A stretch of 64,000 nucleotides of DNA. Origin: Pezizomycotina sp. ARF18 (taxonomy: Eukaryota; Ascomycota). The position numbers and the translations under genes are program-made. Positions 34,875 through 48,136 of the stretch are shown here, piece by piece. Numbering within the stretch: the stretch's first letter is position 1; every line of letters begins with the position of its first letter. The stretch covers positions 248,001-312,000 of the forward strand of contig AZLU01000022.1 in NCBI GenBank assembly GCA_002224055.1, in the 5' to 3' direction. A model generated the notes under the pieces. The model saw nothing but the letters and a program-made list of their open reading frames with translations. It had not been told where the DNA came from and did not search any database.

Positions 34875-36307
34875 ATGGCCGAAACTCAAAGTATTTTGAA
34901 GGTATCCTTTTCTAAACCTTCTATTTCTCATCGATCCATCCTTAACCTCCCAACAAAATTAACTATCGACATTTTTAATCTTCTTCGCGATGAAGGCGAA
35001 CATGTCTGGCCACTAGCCCGCACCTCTAAACAACTGTGGTATTTAGCGAGAACTCATGTTTTATACGGCTTTACATTGGGAAATTCGATTATATCTGGAT
35101 CTCAAAGTTTGGAATTCCAAAGCGGTCCGGAAGAAATCAAGCTCCGGAGTTAAAAATATCGTAGGGACAATACAGAAGGACGTCCTAAGGGTTGGGGAGT
35201 TAGGTGTAGGTAGATCTGTCCGGTAAGCCTTTACGAAATATACCAATACAAACCTCGTGAGTATTCATATACAATCAGTTTACTAACCTCGGGGAAAATT
35301 CACCGGCTATGACCTAAAACTTAAATCTCGGATTCTTCGACATGTGGATATGCCAAAAGACGAGCGTACGATAATAGCACTTGTCGAACTATTGCTTTCA
35401 CAGCTTCCGGAGCTTGTTGAGGCACAAATCTATGGACACGATAAATTCCATCTTTACCAACGTACTCTTATCGCGTTTTCCAGATGGTGCCAGGATCTAT
35501 CCTCGCTCTCAATTTTCCGGGGCCGGGAATGGTTCTTCGCTTGGAAAAGAGGTTCAATGGGTCGTATTGTCGACTTCAACCTCGCCGAAATCAGCTTGCC
35601 TGGAAAGCGTCCGCAACTAAAGAGTTTGACTCTAGACTTTGATCTGCAGAACGGACGGATCACCAGACCTAAGATGCGATCTATCAGATGTATTATGGAA
35701 CCCCAATGAAATTATTCATGGGCAAGCTTCAAGAGTTAAACGCACGCATCCACTACGGTTCCACCAACTCACATCAATTAAAGATCGAACTACTCAAATG
35801 CTTGCCATCGAATCTACGCTAAGGAAGCTGGAGATTACGTGGGAGATGAATTGGTGGCCTGAAGAATGGAATTCCACGGATCTACCGGAGATTCTCAGTA
35901 GGCTTCCTTACTTCGAAGAGATATCCTTAGAGAGCCGTGACATGGCTTTCCTTATGCCTGAAGGACCTTTAGGCATCGAGTCGGCGTTTTCGAGGCTGCA
36001 GAACTGCCGTAGGCTCGAATTTATAGATCGCCGAACTCGAGGCCCTGCTTCTTTGAAAGATCTGAACCGCACAATAGCACCGCGGAAAAGGCCTTCCATT
36101 ACCGAAAAGATACCATGACCGAGATTGTGGAGGTTATGCCAGCTTTACAAACTTTACATGCAGGGCGATCTCAGGGAACGGTTTTGTTACGATGTCTCCA
36201 TAGAGGTGGGACGAGATGGATTAGACAGCCTCTTGTAGCCATTTTTCAAGCTCATCAAACAGAATAGATGGATCTACTCAAAGGACCGATCCCCAAGGTC
36301 CTCATAA
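34875..36307 (+). CDS. F-box-like family, paralog 2
   Basis: The first in-frame ATG is at 34875. Residues 25-65 form an F-box-like motif: LPTKLTIDIFNLL, then W-PLARTSKQLWYLART and a VLY segment. The first exon ends with a G-[R]-S-V-R segment and an intron donor GTAAG near 35222, the same place as in the other paralogs. The next exon has a Leu-rich region (ALVELLLSQLPELVEAQIYG), then YFEEISLESRD, LQNCRRLEFI, and the C-terminal 'EVMPALQTLH' block, ending near 36307. Three or four one-base frame changes are present. Likely role: adaptor that brings a target to an SCF ubiquitin ligase through Skp1; inferred from the F-box resemblance. Confidence 0.6.
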
Positions 36308-36428
36308 ATTACTCAGATAGAATTCTTAGCAAGCCTGGCTTGTAAAAGAAAATATAATTTTTTTGTGAGAGTATTGGCAGTGGCGCGTTAGCAAAATCAA
36401 CATACTGCTAAAGACATTTAAGAGCGTT

Positions 36429-36548
36429 GATTTTGTCAGAGCACCGTGTGTATAAGGGACCTCGCTTCCCCCATCCATCTCCATGGACATCTACAGACAC
36501 CAACCCGCAGATCCAACTCTCACATCTTCCCAGTGTTCCAACAGATTT
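36429..36548. mobile_element. Solo LTR, second family, with target duplication
   Basis: A 110-bp unit (36434-36543) begins TGTCAGAGCACCGTG and ends GTGTTCCAACA, flanked by the direct repeat GATTT (36429-36433 and 36544-36548). It has a TATAAGG-like promoter and a CT-rich downstream part, the same layout as the short Copia LTRs here, and its start resembles that of the palindromic LTR. No internal region is present. Confidence 0.7.
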
Positions 36549-37755
36549 TAGGTAAATATCTTCAAAGTTAAGTTTCTCGAAAAGGCTATACTACATTATA
36601 TGTTCATTAGGAAAGCCATTGACGCTGCCTGTACCTATCAGTTCCTAGATTCCCGAGTGTGCGCATCTGAATATAATCAATAAATCTTCTATAATCATAA
36701 TGAGCTACAATTTCCTGGCATGCTGCCTGTGCCTGGGTGTGTATACCCATGACTTAAAGGACGTTAAAATATCGTTAAGCTCTATATACCGGTACCTTTC
36801 TGGCGGGATCACAGAATACCTTCTAAAGGGAAACTATCATGTTAATGCTCGAGACAAAGAATGTTTCCGATATTCCACCTATAAGTCTTGTCGCGATATC
36901 ACTAATCACAGCAAGATCATTTTTATTAGTGAACGTTGCTTAAATGGTTGAATCAACGCAGCAGTTAGTAGTAGCAATCACGAAAATCTCTTTGTCTGCA
37001 AGGCTTCGTATATTGCTGCGACTTGTGATTGAAGCAATATAACCACACCGCTGTAAACTAGTACGAGCCAGTTGCTCGTGGAAATGAATTTTCAAGGCCA
37101 ATGTACTCTATGCCACATTAGGCGTAAGTTTTCGTTGGTGATTTCGAAGTTAGCTGTTCCTAAGTGCAAAAGCTCTAATGGGACAAATAGCTCAATCAAA
37201 TCGGATCGCACCGTACAAGCTTAAAAAGTAATTCCGTCTTCAGGTGTCTAATACCCAAATGTGAGGTCGATTCAAATATTTGAGGAGTTTGTATCGTTAT
37301 TTCTAGTATGAAGTAGTAGAGTCATTCAATCATTCAATCCTATTTCTGATACATTGCACGTCTTCATCAAAGCGGATATCGTAGAATCTAAATTCATGAA
37401 AGCTATAAAATTCTCGAAACGCATGCAAATTAAACCTAACCTAAGTACTATATAAAGCATTCGCCACGGCTCTTTGATATTCTTTTAGCCTAAATAGTCT
37501 ACCTTTATGCCTATTTGACAACAGACGCATAGCCATCTAGCAATTTCCCATTCACTCCACCGGAGACTCGTAAAGCCATAAGAATTACTAACTCAAATTT
37601 CATTACGGATCCACGTGTCTGCTTAATTGAAAATTGGAAAACTGTAGAAATACAATAGAAAGGATAGCGTAAGTTTCATGTCATTGAAAAAATCCCTCAC
37701 TTGAGATTTAGGAATTTAAAGTTTTTATACTAGATACATCCGCAGGGAGGTTAAC
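36549..37755. other. Intergenic, no supported gene
   Basis: AT-rich spacer upstream of paralog 3. An 83-codon stretch at 36700-36951 is open but unrecognised. A TATAAA near 37451 is too far from the start at 37756 to be assigned safely. Confidence 0.5.
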
Positions 37756-39187
37756 ATGGCTTCACCATTGGACAATTTCGAAGGTGTTGTGTCGTCTTTA
37801 AGTTCCCTGAATGTGCAAGGCGGAACCGCCAGCTCAAGTAAAGGTCTGCCCTTTCCAGCGGAGATCACGATTCAGATTCTAGAACTACTAGACGATGAGG
37901 ATTGCTGGGCGTTCGCAAAGGCATCCAAGAAGTGTTACCACGTGGCGAGAGAGAATGTTCTGTTCAAGGTTATAAGCTTAAATCATAATCCTGAATCAGA
38001 GGGCTTGGAAATATACACCGACTAGTAGAGCCAATAACGAGGAATCAGTTTGGCCATCTTGTTCGGTAAGTAAATAAGGCCACTGAGGTTGTCTCTCGTC
38101 CTTTAGATAAGAAGGAACCATTACGACACGACGGCGGGTTATTTCCCAGATATGAGAAGTAACTAATCGATATTTCCCCCCTGTCCCTTGCCCTTATTTC
38201 TTTGCAAGTAGAGAATTAAATTGGCGGTCAATTTCGGCGGGGATAATGATACTAAACATCGAGAAAGGATCATCATCAAATCTATCCTTCGACTAGCATT
38301 ACTCCTGCCTAATCTTCTAACTTTAGATGTCTGGGGAGACGAAAAAGCGGAAATCTTCAAGCACATAGTCAGCACGTTTTTACTTTCTTGTCCACTTATA
38401 CAGACGATGACAGTTTTGCGGGGATGAAAAGTTCGAAGCAGAGCCCAATGTATACCGCAATCGCTCGGCTACGGCTCTCTTCCAGCAGTGACTTCTCTCC
38501 GAACACTCGACATATGCTTATTATGGAACGCGCGCTGCAAGAGAATATACGAGCCAACCGCCGGAGCTAGAGCGGGAAAATTTTTTTCGGGATGCAATTG
38601 AACCAATTATGCTTTCGTCACTCGCAACACTCAGCCGTCTTCATGTTGTTACTGGATACGGTATAGCAAACCCAATCGACTGGTCGCGTTCTGGATCGAC
38701 CGATTCCAGACTCAAGCAACTTGACTACTACTATTCGGAGAACGAGTTCGACATCGAGTCCATATGCGCCAGCTTTCCCAATCTCGAATACCTGAGTCTC
38801 GGCGATTCCGTACCAGAAAGAACTCCGGAAATGTTGGCGCGCATCGTGGCCACAATTCCCAAGTTCAGTAAGTGCAAAATTGTACACTTATGTTTGAAAT
38901 AGACGGAGGCTCGAGGTCGAGAAGGTGTTCGGCCAACAGATGATGAGTCGTGGGCAGAACATGAGCGAACTAAACAAATTAACCGTTGTTGGAAGAAGGA
39001 TATTATGATTTCCTGGGCGAAACACATGCCAGCTCTCGAAGAATTAGGTTGGTCTTCCTCCGATTGGGTAATGGATGTGAAAAGGACGCCAGAGGGACGG
39101 GCCGAAAAGCTGGTATTTAAGAGATTTCAGTATTACCCTGATATCCCGACGGGCAAGTGTACTGCTGAGGAAATAATAAATCTTTGA
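37756..39187 (+). CDS. F-box-like family, paralog 3
   Basis: Starts at 37756 with a Ser-rich leader. Residues 30-75 hold the F-box-like motif LPFPAEITIQILELLDDED, with AFAKASKKCYHVA and VLFK following. Near 38060 the text reads G-H-L-V-R and then an intron donor GTAAGT (38066). The second exon (from about 38210) carries ILRLALLLPNLLTLDV, a Leu-rich region, FPNLEYLSLGDS, and the C-terminal 'HMPALEELGW' block before the stop at 39187. About four one-base frame changes occur. Same predicted role as paralog 2; the leucine-rich middle would be the target-binding part. Confidence 0.65.
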
Positions 39188-39961
39188 AGGATAGTTGCAA
39201 CATAGAGTACCAGGTGGGCCGTAAGCTAGATTCTGTCACTGGAGTGGCGATCAGGCGCGCACTATATCTGCCCCAGGATTTAATGAAGATAATGACGATA
39301 TCTAATCCTCTACATCGCAGTAATGAACAGAATATCCGGGCCTATAGTATACACTCTCAATTCTCTTTGCTATTCAAATAAACCCGCTTGAATGTATCAT
39401 CAGTATCTCATGTTAATTGCATACTCTGAAAAGCGGTAGTAAATTTAAATCACATCAGTTTGGATCTTGCATCAGTAGATAACACAACAAATACAACTTC
39501 TTTAAAGTGAGCTTCACTATCTTCACTGCTTCAAAGCAACATTTACATTTACTTACTACATCATTAGCTTAAATATTCAAGGCTTCGAGATCTATTAGGC
39601 GATACAGTGCAGTACTACACTGCTTTTCTAGGGTAATTTGTTAGTAGACAGCTAAAGACCTCCATCTTACCCTATTAATGGCCGTCTTTTTTTTTTTTTT
39701 TTTTTTTTTTGTTTCCCTCTTCAAAAATAAACCACTTCATGCCAAAACGAACCGACAAAATCATCACGGCCACAGAACTTTCTCTCCAGCTTCTAACCGA
39801 ACTCTTTGCAAGCCAACAGCCGACATAAGATTCAATCTCATCTCCATAAAGGGCAGAGGCGACAGCTGAGCTTGCAATCAAGTACATCTCGAGATAACGC
39901 CAATTTCGATCGCATTACCCTTCAAAGCCTCCTTCATATCCTCCCAAAGGGGAGAATAGCC

Positions 39962-41383
39962 ATGGCGAACGAAGCCTCCAAACAAACAATGCACGGTGTC
40001 GCCGCACCGTCCGACGATATTGCAGCACAGCTAGGTTCCATCTACCTCAGCGATGCCAAAGGGAGTAGAATCGGTCTGCACCTTCCAACGGAGATCACCA
40101 TCCGCGTTCTGGACTTGCTCTCTGGGGAGTCGAAGGATCTTTGGTCGTTCGCTAGGACGTCGAGGAAATGCTACGAGGTTGCTCGAGCGGAAGCCTTGTT
40201 CAGGAAGCTGAGGATAGGTTCCTACCGAGAGAAGGACTTCGTCATCCCAGGAGGAAGCCTTTTCCAGTGTGCGGACGATGCTGGAACGATCGCGAGGAGG
40301 GTAGTGGCGGACGCAGAGTTTCTGAAGGTTGACGGAATCGGCGGGCTTGTTCTGTAAGCGATCTCAATAGCTGAGTTCACAAAAATTTGGACTGCTTCTC
40401 TATTTTTTTTTTTTTCTCTTCTTTTTTTTTTTTGGCTTCCGCTCTATAATTTTACCTGGCCCGAGAACAGAGAGCTTCGATTTTCGTTCGAGATCTGGAA
40501 CGATGAAGAACCAGACAGCACGAAAAACGACGATGCCCTCGTCGAAGAAATCATTCTCTTCATCCGAAGCCTTCCGAATTGAAGGCCGCCGAAGTCTGGG
40601 ATCTAACAAGACGAAGCTCTTCTAGAGTATCCTTTCGGCTTTATCCGAATCGTGTAATCAACTTTCGTCAATTTCGATCTCGTAGAAGTGGGAAACGGAA
40701 ACCGGGATTGATCTTTCTTCCCTCGCAAAGCGTATCCCCCTCAAGAGCCTCCGAATTGGCGTGCGCCCTAGCGTGGTCCACATGCTGCAAGGCGAGGACA
40801 ACCTTCAGCAGGGCATGGAACCTTTACTCGAAGCTTCCCTTGGTGCCCTGGAGACGCTCGACATCGCGTGCGGCGGGCGGGACGGCTATGAGCATGGCAT
40901 CAACCGGACTGGCTTTTTCAACATCCAGAGCTGCGTGAAGAAGCTGGACTTCACCGTGATCTCCAACCGTTACGGAACAGAAGGGCTCGAACAGCTCTGT
41001 GGCATCAGCGGAATCTGTAAAGCTCTACCGCACCTAGAAGACGTCCTCTTCGAACTATCAACTGGCAAAGAGATCACTCCGGAGGACATCGACAACCTCA
41101 GATCCTCGCTCTCCCGGCTCAGAAATGTAAGAAAGTACATTTCTGCTGGTCCATGGATCCCAGTTTCGATGACGAACCCAAGGAGATTGCGGACAAGGAT
41201 ATTGAGGAAGCGTTAGGGGAGAGAAATGGCGTCATGACAGCTCTGGCGATTATTATGCCCTCGCTGGAGCAGTTCACTTGGTTCGAAACCCAGGTTCCCT
41301 GTGCGCCTACGAAATTGTCATGGTCGTTGAAAGGACGGCGCTTGGGAAAGCGGCAGCGGCGAAATTCAAGAATACCAGTATAA
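39962..41383 (+). CDS. F-box-like family, paralog 4
   Basis: Best-preserved member. ATG at 39962 in a good context, then LHLPTEITIRVLDLLSGESK and WSFARTSRKCYEVAR, the F-box-like motif at about residues 40-75. The first exon ends GGLV just before a GTAAGC donor at 40354; the acceptor is near 40465. The second exon begins with an acidic segment and EEIILFIRSLPN, then a Leu-rich region with SVVHMLQG, EASLGALETLDIACG, LPHLEDVLFEL, LSRLRNVRKYI, and the C-terminal 'IIMPSLEQFTWFE' block. Two or three one-base frame changes follow the intron. A T-run of about 25 bases lies 250 bases upstream. Confidence 0.7.
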
Positions 41384-42429
41384 GTAGTACGATGAAACCG
41401 CCGGTGTACAGGTTGGAAAGCTTGGAGACGGTTCGAGAATTCACCCTTTCTCTTTGAATAAGATTTGACACTTCTCTATGGGGCGTTATTTTTTTTCTTT
41501 TTTTCCCCTAGCTTTTCGCCATTCTGTTGGTATTCTATTATTCTTCGCTACTCTCCACCTTTTGACGATCTCATAACGATACGTCGTTGTTTTCCTTCAA
41601 AACCTTTCCCCAAATATTTGCTTTGCTAGATTTCTTCTTTTCCTCCTTTTTTTTCTTAAAAAAAAGGTTTCTTCCTTTGTTTTCTTTTATGTGTTCTTGG
41701 AGCAGCAATACGCCGCGGATAGAAGGCTTCACTCTTCGACTTTTCTCTTTGAGGTCGGATAAACATAGATATTAGTGAATAAAAATTGACTTCGAGACAT
41801 CTCGCGATTGACCTGAGTGGTCAAGAGTGGGAGCTGCTCTTAAGCCATTAGGATTTTTCTCTGCCTACGCAATAAAATAACGTCGTAGTGGCGATAATTG
41901 TTTCAAAGAATATTAGTCCTTTTTTCGGCCTGCTTACAAAAAGAAATATAGGAGGATGTCACGAAACGTAGAGCTCAAATGTCACGAGCAGTTGAACTGT
42001 AAGATCCCATGTGAGAGCTGGAGCAGTTATCAATTCGCTTTATAAGACCATCAACCAATATATACTATACAGGAGAAAAAGAAGATAAAAGAGAAAAACG
42101 AAAGTCCCAAAGGTGATTCCGCTTTTATGAACAAATGGGTAGAGGAAATCAAAGTACAAAACCGCCGCCCAGACACGCCAGACACACCTACCCCAGGAAG
42201 TACGGTACAGTGAAATCGAATAAGTGTACGAGAAGAGAATAAAGAAGAAAGGAATGGATAAATTAAAAAGTAGAAAAGGAAGAAAGGAATAAAAGATGGA
42301 ATGGAAGGATACTACCTCGAAACACTAGAGAAGAATTATTCAGTGAAGATCTCTCAAATGCGTAAGGTGGTGATAGATGCAACTCACCTAGACCGTTTCT
42401 CCCAATCGATTTACGTCGTCCTATCGCAT
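41384..42429. other. Intergenic, no supported gene
   Basis: T-rich then mixed-composition spacer between paralog 4 and the Gln-rich gene. No coding pattern recognised. Confidence 0.5.
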
Positions 42430-43301
42430 TTAACATCCCCAATATGAACGTAACCTCATCGTCACCGTCCTCAAACACGACCTTAGAACAGACGAAGCCG
42501 ACGATGAAGACGGGTCCTCATCGTCAGATGCGGCGCGAACTGCCCCTCTTCCATCGACGTCTGTGGCTCCATTTGCATCCGCGAAGCCGTCGAACCACTA
42601 CTCTGACTATAATAACCCACCCACGTCCCCTACAGTTATTATAGTTCCGTCCCCACGGCGACTACTGCGGTACCTACCACCCCTGTACCACCTCTGCTGC
42701 TCCTGAAAGAACTGCTGCTGCTGCCGTAATTCACCTGCTGTTGCTGATTGTAGTGCCCCTGCTGAGGAAACTGCATCTGCGGCATCAAGGGTAGCGAAGG
42801 GTTGAAGAAACTCTGCGGCGGAAAGGGATACGGCTGCTGTTGTTGGTTCACGATGCTGGGCCCGATTTGATTCTGTAGCTGCTGCTGGATTATGTAGGCT
42901 TGCTCTTGCATCGTTTGCATCATCTGGTTGTAGTGATCCGAGGAGGCGAAGGTTTGATACGTCCCCAGCATTGGTCCGGGGAAGTTCTGCTGCCATTGGT
43001 CGGTGTGTTGCTGGTGCGGCGGGTTGGCGAAGTACTGTTGTGGAGATGTCGGTGGTATCTGCTTCTGTTGCGGTGGTCGGTCAGGGAGCTGGTATGGCTG
43101 TTGTTGGTGAGAAGGAGAGCGGGAGGGCGTCCCCTTCGCGGCGGCCTCCGGTTCTGCAAGCATGTTAGGCCTGCCCAGGGCTATCAAGGCCGTGGGCCCT
43201 CAGAGATCACAGATGGAAGAGGATGAACAGGTAAAAGTAAAGGTGAGTTCATTAGTGTACCTACCTGGAGCTGGATTAGCTTTAACTCCCTCCGGCGTCA
43301 T
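42430..43301 (-). CDS. Gln/Pro-rich low-complexity protein
   Basis: The ATG at 43301 opens MTPEGVKANPAP. A 111-base intron (43264-43154, GTAGGT to TTGCAG) joins in phase to EPEAAAKGTPSRSPSH. The next 150 residues are prion-like: Gln runs, Pro, Asn, Tyr, Phe and Met, with few charges. The main frame stops at 42639; coding-looking Ser/Gly/Gln text continues after one-base changes (SDDEDPSSSSASSV) to as far as 42430, so the C-terminus is uncertain. Such regions are common in fungal transcription and RNA-granule proteins; no folded domain is seen here. An upstream exon is possible because an acceptor-like TTTAG and open sequence (YLSNTIRND) lie just before the ATG. Confidence 0.55.
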
Positions 43302-46300
43302 GTCGTTTCTGATCGTGTTGCTGAGGTACTAAACGGGACGGACAAATAGTAGGGATGTTTATCAATATTTCAACTAATATTTTATTTATTTTACATAGGT
43401 GAGCAGAGCGAAAATTGCTGAAACAAGAGTTTAATATAATGGAATAAAACAAAAAATAAGATAAAATAAAATCAAGTAACTAACGGCGGCGTTTGCTGAA
43501 CGTTCTTCACACTTAAATACCTGTTTTTTTTTTAATACGAATCCCTCATAGCTAAATACTTACCTAGGTCAAATATTAAATTGTTACGCTATTGTAACAG
43601 AATCCTGCACTTATCATTGTACCGCTGCTTTGCCTTATTTTCTTTAAGCTGAATCGTGGAGGTTTAGATCGGTTGGAATTAGATACACATATACGCATAG
43701 CTCCGTATCGGGACGGGGGCGGGAATAAGAAAAGACGCTTGAGCATTATTGAAAATAACCTGTGACCCTAAAGACTACCATAGCAATACAGTACTTAATG
43801 GTTCGGCATGAGCTTTGATAAAGAAGTCTCTCGATAGATGCTATAAACCGTGCGAAAGTATTTCACGTTCGATCCTCGTCAGCTATAATGCGATCTTCTT
43901 CCATACGTTATTACGCCAGGCGAGTCACTGCGGATATCGAAGCTACAAAGGCATTCCGGAGGTTTTCATATCGATCTAGGCCATGCTGGAGACCTCTTAA
44001 ATAGAAGAATCTCAGGAGTAAACAGCATTGCTGAGGGATACGGGCAAGTCATAGAGAGACCTAGCTGTTCTACCATCGCAGTACATAATTACGCAAACAG
44101 GGTGACTAAAAGATACACCAGATGTACTTGAAGTCAAAGACCTGTCTCCTTCGGTAGATATTTCTACATCCACGCAGCCTACCTGGAGCGATAACCTGGA
44201 GCGATATTTTGAAGGAAGCGAAATCGACGGATTGCAAAATATAAGAGTTAATTGTTGCAGAATTGATACTGGAGAATGACAGAATCCACGAGCTAAAAGC
44301 GCGACATATCGATATATAACCGTGATTACCCTTCCAAGTCCTAAAAGTAGGGCGAAGTCATTATAATGTACATCCCTGATTATGACACTTTTCATCGGAA
44401 CTCGCGCATACCTCAAGCGTGGTATTGCTAAGTCTAAAATAAAAACGAGCCGGTTACAACAGTAACGGCATTGGAAAAAAAGAAGAAAAAAGGGAGGGGC
44501 AGGGAGAAAGAAAGAGAAAGAGATAAAATATAACGCAATTGCCAAAGCGAATTAACCTGAAGTTCACGACAGCTCGTCTTTATTCCCATATTCTTTGCGC
44601 ACTTGCATTGTTTTTATTCTCGTTTAACATCACGGAACGGTCTACTCATTATAGACCAAGTTTTCGTGATTTTCTTCTGGCTTGCAAAGTGGTATATCTC
44701 GCTGTCGGTCAATAAACGCTCGGAACCGAATCGCCAACAAATGTCGGCATTTCGCTCGACTGATAAAGTAACCCCCAAATACTTGTGCAAACTTGCCGAT
44801 AAATAACAGCTCAACTGGAACTTCAGCCTTTTATGTTTATGTGCTCTACTGGAAGACCTTGTAACGACTCGAGAGGTGGCAGTGTAGCGAGCAGTTCGTA
44901 CTAGTTACACTGCAGTTCCTGAGAATGATATCAGGTGGAAATCCTCCTACGACGCACGAAACATATTCACGCTCGAATACCGAATCAAACGAATTATGTA
45001 AAGCATAGTAGTTATTAGAACAGCGAGATTTGTTAAGATACACGAGACGAAGAAAGGTAGCTCGTAGAGGCGATAGGAGGTCACGATCGCCATGTTCACG
45101 GAATACCCCGGATCAACATCGTCTAAATATATGGTTCATGCCTTAAATCAACAACACACGCTTGATATCTTTTTTTTATCCAAATCGCCTAGCCTATAAT
45201 TAGTGGACTTGCTCATTCGTACGTCCAAATTGCGAAGGAAGCCATTTACATTACCTTGAAACCGAATCTCAGCAGGCTTCATAGTAGTTCTAATTTGACA
45301 GATCGACAACGACATCCTATAAGAATTGCTAAGGATGCCGGAATAACCGATATCACGAAAGTGTAACCCGTAAAAAGGAAGGACTACATCCCACGAACCA
45401 GTATCTGTGAGCAAAAATATGCTGCTATCGAGCTAGCGCATGCTTATAAGCCCGCAACTAGAGCAGTTCGAGCGCATGAAAGGCTACCCTCGAGTAACTC
45501 TTTGGTAGTAATAGAGAAATAAAATGCCTATGGAGACTAGAGTGCTTTGCAAGCAAACTATACTTTCCAAAAAAAACTAAAAATTGTGAATTCATGCCTC
45601 CTAGGTGCCCTTGCACTTGGCGTCTAATTTTCCTCATCTCCAGTTGAATTCTACCTAAGGGCTTCTTGCATTGACATTTAGCCCACATAATTCGTTAGGA
45701 GAAACATTCCGAAAAGCATAGAAACTTCAAGGCGACGCTAAGTACTCTTATGACGCCGATCCATGCGTATCAGTGCGTCGCTCTTCTTCAGGTGAATGCA
45801 GAGAAGAATATGTAGGGCGTAGAATATTTCCATCAGCTGGCAAGACGTAATTTTCCCGCAACGCCCGACCAGTTTTATAGGCCTATCTCATAAGCGTTAT
45901 TGTTGCAACAAAAAAACAACACAGTAGGCACACTAAGCGCTTCTTGCATTTCCTATTATATTCGAGCAAGCGACGATAGCTAATTTTCGATGAACCTAAC
46001 GCCGCACCTGGATACTTGGGCGGGCAATACCTTAAGCCGCACCCACTATATCGATTGGAGTTGGACGCACTTCTCATACGTATTTAGTCAACCTATTTCG
46101 ACTGATACTAGCTCTTCTCGCCATAGCGACCACATATTTTCCGCCTGTTTCTGCACATCGAATAGATTCATTTAGACACGTGAATTTCGAGAGATTATTT
46201 TGAACGAGTATAGGCGCTAACGCTCCCAAAGAGTGAGGCACATCAAGGACACAAACCATGCCTAGGTATCCTCTACCCTCACCAAGAAGAATCACGATTC

Positions 46301-48009
46301 CTAATGATGAGGGATATTGTTACGTAGATTAGTAATACACTATTTACACACACACAATTATGCGTGGAAGAGCTTTTTTTAGTGCATTGACATGGAACTA
46401 ACCCGATCTTGAAGAGACAAATAAAGTGGTAGGATGATATAGTTTCTCCAGAGTGTTCCCTACTTCGAACTTCGGGATATATATCGACTCCGAGATCTGG
46501 AGTAACTAATATCGGTTTACCTACTCGTTCGATCCCGAGAAGCGTAATTTCGATCAATTGTATTTAGTTCTGAGTAGACTACCTAGGAGAACTTACGCGA
46601 GCACGATATTTCTTTAGGTGCATCCTCCGAAACCGTCCAAGTATGAAGCCTGAAGCAATACATATATCGGGCTTTTAGGAGGTTTAGGATCCATCCACTT
46701 CCAATAATCGAAGGAAACACAACTGGCACAGATGTCACCCGGCGAGTCATGGTAGTACAAGTTTCGATCGGGCACCACGATAGTACTAGTTATTCGAGTG
46801 TGGATGTATTAAAACAGAGTACATACCTTCAAAAACTATGAAACATAGATGGTTAATCAGTCTCCAAAATCTCTTAAGGTTTTGGCCGTATACAGTCATC
46901 ACAACGAATCACAATTCGACCGAATTCACTGGGATCATAGCCCCCGCCCCGAATTTATTTAATACCTAAATATTTCTACTTTTTCCTACGCGACTGATAA
47001 CAATTTCACCGTTACGTGGCCGTTCTTGCCGATTTAAGAAACAGCAACGTAATATCGAAGGATTAAAACTTCTTGCATGTGTAAACATGTAAGGAAGTAC
47101 GTTTATATACATATAATTAATGTTTATTTATTAGGCTGATGTCCTGTGAGGAAAGCCCAGTTGGTCGAAAAGACTCGCAAGCTCTCAGGAATTGAGCCAC
47201 CTACATACATTGGCGCAAAAAATGCTAGGAGGTTTTTTTTTTCTTAGAAAAATTTCTTTATTTTGTGCATGGAGTTGGGTTGATGATAATGGTTCTCACT
47301 TTTATAATATTATTTATGCATAATGCAGTGCCTTTTATAATCACTCACACAAAGTAAACGCCTGTCAACAAGCCCGACTCTACGCCCATAAGATCGCAGG
47401 TTTTATGCCATAGTAGGCTCCAATATTTCCAATGTAGCAAGTGAAACCGTTCGATCAGGAATGAGAGGCTGTTAGCGCGTGCAGAACCTATACATCAATG
47501 AGAAACACGTAGCCAAGCGAAAGCTCTATGCAGAGACATAATAGGTTGCCCACGGCCACAAGATGATGGCTGAATATTTCCATTACATGTACGGAATGCT
47601 TCAAAGGTTCCGGGCGCATTCATAAGAGTTTATAGAGTGAATATTTCAGGATACTAGTGGTTCATGAATTTTCTTCACTTTTCAATCAGTAATCTAGCAT
47701 GCATTCGCTCTTGATAGAGATACGATCCGACTCCAACAGGATCGCATCAAGGTAGTTGATTAAGCTGAATAGATATTGTAGAATCGAAACAGACTTCGAC
47801 GGACTTGTCACAAACACGGCGTAGTGGTGGCTTTATAGATGAGCGAATAGCAAGTCCTAAGGATATACTACTAAGACGGCGGTACAAATTATGCGTTATA
47901 CGCAGATAGTTAATATTTAATGGACAAATTACAAGTTTAAAAGTCGAATTCAAGTCCCTGCGCAATAGCTAATGAAGATGGACAGAAATATCACAACTCC
48001 AACAGTGCG
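43302..48009. other. Gene-poor stretch, unassigned open frames
   Basis: Several minus-strand open stretches of 60-180 codons follow each other (46557-46279, 46295-46074, 45688-45458, 45414-45148, 44545-44012). They could be pieces of one or two damaged genes, but I recognise no domain with confidence. Composition is less AT-rich than the retrotransposon to the right. Confidence 0.4.
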
Positions 48010-48014
48010 ATACC

Positions 48015-48136
48015 TGTAGGAACACCATTACCATAGATCATATATATGCCTTATTGTACATAAATAGGGGAGCTTTCCTCCCATCCTTATCCATCAATCA
48101 ACACAATGATCGATCCCTCTCCACGGTGCTCTAACA
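48015..48136 (+). repeat. 5' LTR of the Copia element
   Basis: 122 bp, TG...CA ends, with a TAAATAGGGG promoter-like core and a CT-rich stretch. Matches the 3' LTR and the core of the solo copy at 28094-28214. Confidence 0.9.

Noticed and set aside
42900-43226. Plus-strand frames across the Gln-rich gene
   Set aside because: Shadows of the repetitive CAG/CTG-rich coding strand.
45148-45414. Minus-strand frame with FRDI and NLDV words, like the catalytic loop of fungal FunK1 kinases
   Set aside because: The spacing is too long, the HRD and DFD/DLD residues are not intact, and neighbouring frames show no other kinase motif.
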